DNA of 13,262 bases, taken from positions 1 through 13,262 of the forward strand of contig JANLFV010000019.1 of assembly GCA_024653345.1 (NCBI GenBank), given 5' to 3'. Made by a program: the position numbers and the translations under genes. Under the pieces are notes generated by a model. It saw nothing but the letters and a program-made list of their open reading frames with translations. It ran no database searches and was not told the origin of the DNA. The number at the start of each line of letters is the position of its first letter. The first letter of the stretch is position 1. Positions 6,548-11,924 of the stretch are shown here, in pieces. This DNA comes from Candidatus Acetothermia bacterium (GTDB lineage Bacteria > Bipolaricaulota > Bipolaricaulia > RBG-16-55-9 > JANLFV01).

Positions 6548-6577
6548 ATTATAGTGCGGCTGGTCGCCCCTTCGCCA
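6548..6577 (-). promoter_or_regulatory. Promoter of tRNA-Pro with a perfect -10 box
   Basis: TATAAT occurs on the minus strand at 6553-6548, only 8 nt before the mature tRNA 5' end. A poor -35 candidate, TGGCGA (6577-6572), lies 18 bp upstream. With usual spacing transcription starts at about 6541, leaving a 5' leader of about 2 nt. Confidence 0.6.
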
Positions 6578-6654
6578 GCCCTGGCGGCCTGGGAAGCCCC
6601 GCTCCCGGACTATTCTTACCCTTCTGAGGACCTCCCGACCGAGGCCTCAACGGT

Positions 6655-8061
6655 TCATTCCCGAGGCGAGAACTTGATCACGCGGTCGTAGATCAGCTCT
6701 GTCCAGATCGGTCCAACGCCCGTCGCCCTCTCCAGGTATGCACGGAAGGCAACGAAAAGATCACCGTCCAGGTCGAGCCTGGGACAACTGATACTCGGTT
6801 CGATCGTCAGGCACTCCTCTGCCGGGTCACCTCCGCAGTCCCGGGCGACCTTGAAGGCGTAGAACTTATCGGCGTTCGGATCACCAGCCAGCAGGTCGGC
6901 GGCGGAATTGTAGAGCTCGACGCTGTTCTTCCCTACGATGCCGATCTTCAGTCCGTCCCCGTAGATCGTAAAGTTGGAGTAGCTCGCCTTGCCCAGTAGA
7001 TCGTGGTTCACCCCGTAGACGATCAGGAACTCCTCGGGGTCATCGGCAAGCTGGAAGACCTCGCTCGCAAGGTATGTTGTGTCCCTATTCTCGCCGAGCA
7101 GGTTGACATTCCGCTGTAACCCATCAAATCCCTCGGTCAACCAGATGCTGGTGGTCAACTCAGTGGCCCGCATGTTGGCGTATCTCGCCAAGATCGCCAG
7201 GCGCAAGCGCTCCATGGCGGGCAGAAGGTCAAGCTCCGACCTCCCGGTGCCGCGAGGAGTGAGCGATGGCATGGGGAACGGATCAGGCCCTGGTGAGCCG
7301 GAAGCCCGGCGCACGATGAATGCCTCGTAGGGCGGTGAGGAGAGGTAGTGCCGGAAGTCTTCTTCAAATCCAGGTTGCGGCAGCATCAACCGGTGAAGAA
7401 AGACGAGGTTGTCGCTCTCCTCCCCAAGACCGAGCCTGGTGACTGAGGCAGGGATGACATCGGTGTTGACTATCCCCTCCGGGAAGCCGGCTCGCTCGGC
7501 GGCCGCTCGCACGGCCTGATCTGTCCCCCGATCGGCCGTGGAGACGAGGATTACCAGCCGGTCGAAGGGCTCATCCCCGGCTCCGTCGCCGGTCTGGATC
7601 GTCTCGTTATTGACCGTGTCTCCCAGGCTGATGAACAGCTTGTCTCGCTCCCCTGTGGCCGGATTGTATCTGGAGAAGAGATAGCTCCGGTAGCTGAAGT
7701 AGCTCACCGGCGGCGGGGTCCTCCCCACAAGGATGATCGCGTCCTGCGGGCCGAGCCTGATCTCCTCAGGCACGGCTATTCCGCCTTGGTCGAAGGTCAG
7801 GGTCAGGTAGGGGGCCGCGGCATTGTTCCCATAGCAGCTCTCCAGGAAACCATTGCAGCACAGGAAGACCACATTAGCCGACTTGAATTGCTTGCCTGCG
7901 ATCACAAAGCCTCTCTGAACCAACTCCCCCTTAAGGGCCTCGATCGCTGAGAGCGGGATCTCGCCGGCGCTCGTCTGCCCAGCCGGCCTCTCGGACAAGG
8001 CCAGAACTAGGGCAGAGAGAAGCGCGATGGAAAGGACTCCGAGCAACAACTTCCTCTTCAT
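6655..8061 (-). CDS. Secreted protein of unknown function
   Basis: 468 residues; I do not recognise the family. The N-terminus MKRKLLLG followed by a hydrophobic stretch (5-22) is a clear Sec signal peptide, with likely cleavage between about 23 and 33. No further membrane helix is evident, so the protein is probably exported and free or envelope-bound. The mature part has six Cys (C68, C69, C76 near the start; C409, C417, C426 near the end), which could form disulfides. Other patterns are SYFSYRSYLFSRYNP (120-134), a Pro-rich linker (256-270), EEFLIVYGVNHD (343-354) and a Tyr-rich end. The start ATG 8061 has an ideal SD, AAGGAGG (8074-8068), with 6-nt spacing. It stands alone between a tRNA and a small gene, with its own foldable leader. 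An enzyme domain cannot be excluded, but no catalytic motif is obvious. Confidence 0.87.
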   Translation of the reverse strand: MKRKLLLGVLSIALLSALVLALSERPAGQTSAGEIPLSAIEALKGELVQRGFVIAGKQFKSANVVFLCCNGFLESCYGNNAAAPYLTLTFDQGGIAVPEEIRLGPQDAIILVGRTPPPVSYFSYRSYLFSRYNPATGERDKLFISLGDTVNNETIQTGDGAGDEPFDRLVILVSTADRGTDQAVRAAAERAGFPEGIVNTDVIPASVTRLGLGEESDNLVFLHRLMLPQPGFEEDFRHYLSSPPYEAFIVRRASGSPGPDPFPMPSLTPRGTGRSELDLLPAMERLRLAILARYANMRATELTTSIWLTEGFDGLQRNVNLLGENRDTTYLASEVFQLADDPEEFLIVYGVNHDLLGKASYSNFTIYGDGLKIGIVGKNSVELYNSAADLLAGDPNADKFYAFKVARDCGGDPAEECLTIEPSISCPRLDLDGDLFVAFRAYLERATGVGPIWTELIYDRVIKFSPRE

Positions 8062-8365
8062 GGCAATCCTCCTTCTTCGCGAGCCTTGACCGGCCTACCG
8101 GCGGGGCTTCGCCTTGCGGATCCCCCCTACGGATTCCGTCGCTCGCCTTATTAGAGCAGGCCAGCTGGGCTCTCGAGTCAAATCGATGGAGCCGGCCCCG
8201 AGCAACTAGAGCCCGCACAGCTCCCAGGCCAGACGGGGCGAGTTCGGGGCAGGAGGCCCCATCAGGTCGAGAGCATTTGCCCCTCGAGTTCATCCGCTGG
8301 AATGAACTATTTCCTTCCCGCCGCCGAGATGAGAAGCTGCCCCTCCCTGGCGAGCGACGCTGCCT
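8062..8365. other. Non-coding stretch upstream of the secreted protein gene
   Basis: No convincing gene in either strand. It contains the SD of the secreted gene (8068-8074), a foldable leader (8079-8146), a weak minus-strand promoter-like pair TTGACT (8181-8176) and TAATAA or TCTAAT (8155-8148) with too long a spacing of 20-22 bp, and a perfect 7-bp inverted repeat AGTTCAT/ATGAACT (8287-8293 and 8302-8308, 8-nt loop). The last lies about 60 nt after the small gene and could end its transcript or bind a regulator; it has no T-run. Confidence 0.5.
8079..8146 (-). promoter_or_regulatory. Foldable 5' leader of the secreted protein gene
   Basis: On the minus strand GCGAGC (8146-8141) can close with GCTCGC (8084-8079) as an outer 6-bp stem. 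Inside are ACGGA-A-TCCGT (8139-8129), GGC-GAA-GCC (8113-8105) and CCGG-TAGG-CCGG (8101-8090). The outer stem ends 5 nt before the SD. This resembles a multi-branch regulatory RNA, with only superficial likeness to part of c-di-GMP-I leaders (GCAA...GCC then CCGGTAGG). No known riboswitch can be assigned by eye. Confidence 0.3.
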
Positions 8366-8527
8366 TCACACAGCCGGCCTCTCCTCTGGCGGTGAAGCGC
8401 TCTGTTCCCGCCCGATCGGCCCGCGGAGCTTCTTCGACAGGTAGTCGAAGGTCATATCTATCACGGTCTTGGCGGCGGCTTCCGGCAAGCCGGTCTTCTC
8501 GACGATCGCCTTGAGTAGCGCCTCCAT
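8366..8527 (-). CDS. Small 53-residue protein, unrecognised
   Basis: ATG 8527 follows a near-perfect SD, AAGGAGGG (8543-8536), with an 8-nt spacer, and the frame closes at TGA 8366. The product starts MEALLKAIVEKTGLPEAAAK, continues to a helix-like TVIDMTFDYLSKKLRGPIG (21-39), and ends in a short Pro/Glu-rich tail. The first 39 residues look like a compact helical domain: a helix, a GLPEAAA turn, then an amphipathic helix ending in LRGPIG. This is reminiscent of small DUF2267/DUF2780-like helical proteins, but the likeness is too weak for a family call. Codons are normal for the window. It is cytoplasmic, with no signal or membrane helix. It reads in the same direction as the flanking genes but is separated from both by about 300 nt, so it is probably its own unit. 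Confidence 0.72.
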   Translation of the reverse strand: MEALLKAIVEKTGLPEAAAKTVIDMTFDYLSKKLRGPIGREQSASPPEERPAV

Positions 8528-8557
8528 CCGCTTCACCCTCCTTCTCGCACATAGATT

Positions 8558-8576
8558 GGATGAGCCCAGCTCATCC
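8558..8576. promoter_or_regulatory. Perfect 8-bp inverted repeat upstream of the small gene
   Basis: GGATGAGC (8558-8565) and GCTCATCC (8569-8576) are perfect complements around a 3-nt loop. It lies 30-49 nt before the small gene's ATG on the minus strand, where an operator or a leader hairpin would be. Function unknown. Confidence 0.45.
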
Positions 8577-8749
8577 GCGCGCTGTGAATGGGGTGAGGAG
8601 GAACCCTTACCCTTGCTGCCGAGGGACGCGACATCTGCTGCCCCAGCCTCACCGAGAGAGGATCTTCTACCTCAGCGCATGGGCTGCGGATCCAGCCTGG
8701 CCCCTCCCTCCTATGAGCCGCCTCTCAACGCTCCCGCTATCCACAAGCG

Positions 8750-8779
8750 ACTCTACCGCCTGCCTCTCCGCCCCGTCAA
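8750..8779 (-). promoter_or_regulatory. Candidate promoter upstream of the 53-residue gene
   Basis: TTGACG (8779-8774), 18-bp spacer, TAGAGT (8755-8750) on the minus strand. Transcription from about 8743 would give a leader of more than 200 nt before the small gene, or a separate small RNA. Confidence 0.3.
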
Positions 8780-8843
8780 GTCATCAGCTACCTGAGGTCT
8801 TCGGGAAGTGACCGTCCCCGCGGAGGTGGCCCGGATAGCGCCC

Positions 8844-9719
8844 TTAGTCGCCGGCAGACGGCTCGCCCCGGCCCCGCGGGAGTCGCCCGAAGATCAGTCC
8901 CCGCCTGGGAGCGAGGAGGAGCGCGGCCAGGAAGAGCCCCGTGGCGACGAGCACGATCGCCGGCCCCGAGGCAGTCCGCACATAGTAGGAGAGATAGAGG
9001 CCGACCACCCCCGAGGAGGCCCCGAGGAACGCTCCCAGGGCCATCATCGCCGGGAGGCGGCGGGTGAGGAGGTAGGCCGTGGCCGCGGGAGTGACGAGGA
9101 GCGCGACCATCAGGGCCACGCCGACGGTCTGGAGTGAGACGACCGCGGTCACGGCAATAGTCACCAGGAGGAGATTGTGGAGCAGGCGGACGGGGAGGCG
9201 AAGGGTCGCGGCCAGGACCGGGTCGAAGGAGAGGACCACCAGCTCCTTGTAGAAGGCGAAGAGCAAGACCAGGACCGCCCCGCCGAAGCCGGCCATCAGC
9301 GCGAGATCTCGCCAGGAGACGCCCAGGACATTCCCGAACAGGAAATGGGTCAGGTCCAGGGCATAGCCGCGCATGCTGGAGATGAGCGCGATCCCCAGGG
9401 CGAACATCCCGGCGAAGATGACCCCGATCGCGGTGTCCTCCTTGAGCCGCGCGCTTCTCCCAACGGCGCCGATCCCGAGAGCCACCACGAGGCTGGTGAG
9501 GAGGGCCCACCAGAAGAGGGCTCCCCGCCTGGCTGACCCGAGAAGGTAGCCCACAGCCACCCCGGGGAGGATCGCGTGGGCCAGCGCGTCCCCGAAGAAG
9601 GCCATCCCCCGCAGGACGACGAACGAGCCGACCACCGCCCCGATCGCCCCGACGAGCCCCGCCGCGAGGAGCCCGCGGACCATGAACGGGTAGGCCAGCG
9701 GCTGGGTGAGGAACTCCAT
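8844..9719 (-). CDS. znuB: Metal ABC transporter permease, ABC-3 family (ZnuB/MntB/TroC-type)
   Basis: 291 residues, rich in membrane helices across 15-272. It is the membrane channel of a zinc or manganese import system and works as a homodimer with the ATPase encoded just upstream. The family hallmark VVLRGMAFFGDALAHAILPG is at 34-53, and LTHFLFGNVLGVSW (123-136) and FYKELVVLSFDP (156-167) are also typical. VSLQTVGVALMVALLVTPAATAYLL (194-218) is the conserved late membrane segment. ATG 9719 follows the ATPase stop by 1 nt and has SD GGGGAGG, so it is translationally coupled. It is the last gene of the operon. Zn versus Mn cannot be decided from the permease alone. Confidence 0.95.
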   Translation of the reverse strand: MEFLTQPLAYPFMVRGLLAAGLVGAIGAVVGSFVVLRGMAFFGDALAHAILPGVAVGYLLGSARRGALFWWALLTSLVVALGIGAVGRSARLKEDTAIGVIFAGMFALGIALISSMRGYALDLTHFLFGNVLGVSWRDLALMAGFGGAVLVLLFAFYKELVVLSFDPVLAATLRLPVRLLHNLLLVTIAVTAVVSLQTVGVALMVALLVTPAATAYLLTRRLPAMMALGAFLGASSGVVGLYLSYYVRTASGPAIVLVATGLFLAALLLAPRRGLIFGRLPRGRGEPSAGD

Positions 9720-9720
9720 C

Positions 9721-10530
9721 TCAGCCTCCCCGGTCGCAACAGGCGTCGCTCAGGGCGAGCAGGCCCTCGGAGGACTCGATGAGCCGGAGCTGGCGCCCGT
9801 AGGCCTCTTGGAGCCGCGCGGGCGTCAGGACCTCGCCGGGGCTCCCCATGGCAATGATCCGCCGATTGAGGAGGATCATCTGCTCGAACCGCTCCGCAGC
9901 TAGGCCGAGGTCATGGGTCGCCAGCATCACCGCCACTCCCCGCTGGCGCAGCTCCCCCAAGATCCTAAGGATCTCCTCTTGGGCCGGAAGGTCGAGCCCG
10001 GTGAGCGGCTCGTCGAGCAGCATCAGCTGGGCCTCCTGAGCGAGCGCCCGGGCGATGAACATCCGCTGCTGTTGGCCTCCCGAGAGCTCGCCGATCGGCC
10101 GATTCGCCAGATCGGCCAGGCCGACCACCTCCAAGCTCTCCCGGACCCGCTCGCGGTCGCGTGGCCCGGGGAGGCGGAGCGGCCCGAGCCGCCCCACCCG
10201 GCCCATCAGGACCACATCGGCCACCGTGAGAGGGAAGCCCCACTCCACCTGGCTCCGCTGCGGGAGGTAGGCGATGCAGATGTGCTCCCCGGGGCCGCGC
10301 CCGCAGACGCTAACTCGACCGCCGCTCGGCCGGAGCACCCCCGCGATCACCTTGAAGAGCGTGCTCTTCCCTGCCCCGTTCGGGCCGATGAGCGCCAGTT
10401 GCTCGCTCTCTTCCAGCTTGAACGAGACCCCCTCGAGGGCCAGATGGCCGTTGTAGCGGACGGTGATCGCCTCAGCCTCGAGGAGCGGCGTGCAGGGCTC
10501 GTGCGGGGAACATCGCCTGAAGAGCTCCAT
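9721..10530 (-). CDS. znuC: Metal ABC transporter ATP-binding protein (ZnuC/MntA-type)
   Basis: 269 residues. It powers metal import by ATP hydrolysis on the cytoplasmic face. All nucleotide-binding motifs are intact: Walker A GPNGAGKST (49-57), Q-loop Q91 in YLPQR, signature LSGGQQQR (149-156), Walker B LMLLDE (169-174) and switch H206 in LATHD. The segment QRSQVEWGFPLTVADVVLMGR (91-111) is typical of the zinc/manganese ATPase subgroup. The first 16 residues and the C-terminal tail (256-269, with CC at 264-265) are extensions beyond the core. ATG 10530 has SD GGAGGG and starts 13 nt after the binding-protein gene ends. Confidence 0.96.
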   Translation of the reverse strand: MELFRRCSPHEPCTPLLEAEAITVRYNGHLALEGVSFKLEESEQLALIGPNGAGKSTLFKVIAGVLRPSGGRVSVCGRGPGEHICIAYLPQRSQVEWGFPLTVADVVLMGRVGRLGPLRLPGPRDRERVRESLEVVGLADLANRPIGELSGGQQQRMFIARALAQEAQLMLLDEPLTGLDLPAQEEILRILGELRQRGVAVMLATHDLGLAAERFEQMILLNRRIIAMGSPGEVLTPARLQEAYGRQLRLIESSEGLLALSDACCDRGG

Positions 10531-10543
10531 CCTCTCCCTCCTG

Positions 10544-11428
10544 CTACTTCAGCGCGGCGATGATGGCTGCCACATCATAGCGCATCAGTTCAAGATAGGA
10601 GGCGGCCGGCCCCTCCGGCCCGCTCAGCGAGCCGGTGTAGAGGAAGACCACCTGGACACCCGTGTCCGCGGCAATCTGCTGGGCCAGCGCGGGGTTGACG
10701 CTTGTCCCGACGAAGATCGCCTTGACGCCGAGTCTCCGGATCTCCGCTTCCAGCTCGGCCAACTCCCGGGCCGAAGGCTCGGCGAGCGTGCTCAGCCCGG
10801 GGAAGATCGCCCCGATTTGCACGAAGCCGTATCGGTCGGCGAAGTAGCCCAGGAAGAGATGGTCCGTGACCAGCTCGCGATCGTGCTGCGGCACCTGCCC
10901 GACCTGGGCGATGATCCAGGCATCCAGCTCCTCGAGGGCGGCCCGGTAAGAAGCGGCGTTAGCGGCATACAGCTCGGCATTGGCGGGGTCGAGCTCCGCG
11001 AGCTTCCGCTCGATGTTCCGCACCCAGATCATGACATTCTGGGGATCGAACCAGACATGGGGGTCTAACTCCCCGCCGTCCAGGCGACGGAGGGCGATCC
11101 CGTCCGAGACGGAGAGGACCTCGGCTTCCGTCCCGGAGTTCCGAAGCAGGGGCTCGAGGAACTCCTCCAACCCTACGCCATTGATGGCGATTAGCTCCGC
11201 CTCAGCTACCGCGATGAGATCCTCGGGCCTCGGCTCGTAGGCGTGGGGATCGCTTCCGACCGGTAGGAGCACGGTGAGCGAGAGCTGCTCGCCCCCGATC
11301 GCCCGGACCACATCCCCCACGATCGTCGTGGTCGCGACGACCCTCAGCGGCTGATCCGCCTGGCCCGGGCAAAGGGCCAAGAGCGGCAGGAGCGCAGCGA
11401 TCATCAAGCCCGCCCGGAACTTAAGCAT
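10544..11428 (-). CDS. znuA: Metal ABC transporter substrate-binding protein (ZnuA/TroA family) lacking the usual fourth ligand
   Basis: 294 residues. The extracytoplasmic binding protein delivers Zn(II) or Mn(II) to the permease. A signal peptide covers about 1-25; C20 follows LLAL, a poor lipobox, so Sec cleavage near QA is equally possible. Family ligands visible are H62 (PHAYEP), H124 (DPHVWFDP) and H190 (TDHLFLGYFADRYG). A His at the third site is usual in ZnuA/TroA rather than the Glu of PsaA-type Mn proteins. The fourth ligand, normally Asp in (T/S)DS, is G266 in LYTGSLSGP, although the surrounding sequence is otherwise conserved. The loop after the second ligand is short, without the His-rich stretch of many ZnuA. 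ATG 11428 overlaps the repressor gene by 8 nt and has SD GGGAGG. The open frame to 11650 lies over the repressor gene and is rejected. Confidence 0.94.
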   Translation of the reverse strand: MLKFRAGLMIAALLPLLALCPGQADQPLRVVATTTIVGDVVRAIGGEQLSLTVLLPVGSDPHAYEPRPEDLIAVAEAELIAINGVGLEEFLEPLLRNSGTEAEVLSVSDGIALRRLDGGELDPHVWFDPQNVMIWVRNIERKLAELDPANAELYAANAASYRAALEELDAWIIAQVGQVPQHDRELVTDHLFLGYFADRYGFVQIGAIFPGLSTLAEPSARELAELEAEIRRLGVKAIFVGTSVNPALAQQIAADTGVQVVFLYTGSLSGPEGPAASYLELMRYDVAAIIAALK

Positions 11429-11858
11429 CCTCAGCCTCCCGGCAATCGGGGCAGAGCCCGTAGAACTCGAGGAGGTGGCCTTTGATTTCGAAGTCGAATC
11501 GCCGGGCCAGCTCCGCCTCCAGCTCCCGCTCGGGGCATTCCTCGAAGCTGAAGGAGTGCCCGCAGGCCAGGCAGACGAGATGGTGGTGGCCCTCGGCGAT
11601 CCGGGCGAGGCGGGGGCTCCCGCCGAGGCGGATAGGATGGAGGAGCCCAAGGTCGGTCAAGAGCGCGAGCGTCCGGTAGACGGTCGCCCGCCCGAGGCCG
11701 GGGTAGATCAGCCGGGCCCGCTCGAGGACCTCCTCGGGGTGGAGGTGGGTCCTCGCCCCCTCCAAGACCCGGAGGACCGCCCGCCGCGGGGCGGTCAGCC
11801 TGTGGCCTGCTGCCTGCAACTGCTCAGCCCAGCCGAATTCCTGCCCGGAATGAGACAT
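11421..11858 (-). CDS. zur: Fur-family metal repressor, probably Zur
   Basis: 145 residues. Fur-type repressor: a winged-helix N-terminal domain with recognition-helix motif GRATVYRTLALL (56-67), then a dimerisation domain. The structural zinc site is two CxxC pairs, C96/C99 (CLAC) and C136/C139 (CPDC). H91-H93, H128 and E131 are candidate regulatory metal ligands. Being first in an operon with a ZnuABC-like importer argues for a zinc sensor (Zur), but Mn- or Fe-sensing cannot be excluded. The frame is open to TTG 11894, but that codon coincides with the -35 box of a good promoter, so ATG 11858 is chosen. No SD precedes it, consistent with a leaderless start. Likely autoregulated, with the operator at the start codon. 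Confidence 0.93.
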   Translation of the reverse strand: MSHSGQEFGWAEQLQAAGHRLTAPRRAVLRVLEGARTHLHPEEVLERARLIYPGLGRATVYRTLALLTDLGLLHPIRLGGSPRLARIAEGHHHLVCLACGHSFSFEECPERELEAELARRFDFEIKGHLLEFYGLCPDCREAEDA

Positions 11859-11865
11859 CGTCTCA
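11851..11865. promoter_or_regulatory. Candidate Zur operator over the start codon
   Basis: TGAGAC-N3-GTCTCA is a perfect 6-3-6 inverted repeat that covers the expected transcription start and the ATG of the repressor gene. Its position next to the -10 box would block transcription. It does not match a Fur/Zur box I know (for example TGATAATNATTATCA), so assignment rests on symmetry and place. Confidence 0.5.
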
Positions 11866-11894
11866 ATTGTAACCCAATACCCCTCCGGTTGCAA
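11866..11894 (-). promoter_or_regulatory. Promoter of the zur-znuACB operon
   Basis: TTGCAA (11894-11889), exactly 17 bp, then TACAAT (11871-11866) on the minus strand. Usual spacing puts the transcription start at or within 1-2 nt of the ATG at 11858. The -35 box is the core of a perfect palindrome, GGTTGCAACC (11887-11896), which could be a second protein-binding site. Confidence 0.7.
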
Positions 11895-11924
11895 CCATTG
11901 AACTTGATTCCTCTATGGCAGGGC

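Larger units (their letters stand above)
8528..8843. other. Non-coding stretch between the small gene and the metal-uptake operon
   Basis: No convincing gene. It holds the SD of the 53-residue gene (8536-8543), a perfect inverted repeat (8558-8576) and a minus-strand promoter-like pair (8750-8779). A 33-codon frame on the minus strand (8634-8533) ends 5 nt before the small gene's ATG; its product looks random (Pro/Arg-rich) and its SD is weak, so it is not called. No T-tract terminator for the znu-type operon is visible. Confidence 0.5.

Noticed and set aside
6352-6627. Plus-strand frame containing SGRLDSNQRPPAPKAG
   Set aside because: This is the antisense translation of tRNA-Pro, a well-known spurious protein in annotations.
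8079-8146. Calling a c-di-GMP-I riboswitch outright
   Set aside because: Only fragments resemble the class; the conserved GNRA-capped helix is absent, so only a structured leader is reported.
7931-8293. 120-codon minus-strand frame overlapping the start of the secreted protein gene
   Set aside because: Different phase, no SD, no recognisable domain; the overlapping gene has a signal peptide and an ideal SD.
8533-8634. 33-codon minus-strand frame ending 5 nt before the 53-residue gene, as a leader peptide
   Set aside because: Weak SD and random-looking Pro/Arg composition; no run of regulatory codons. Only the position is suggestive.
8469-8811. Two overlapping plus-strand frames of 83-108 codons
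   Set aside because: Composition is Ser/Pro/Leu-rich without domain or SD, and they overlap the better supported minus-strand small gene.
11859-11894. TTG at 11894 as the start of the Fur-family gene
   Set aside because: It coincides with the -35 box and would put the promoter inside the gene; ATG 11858 matches the usual family length.
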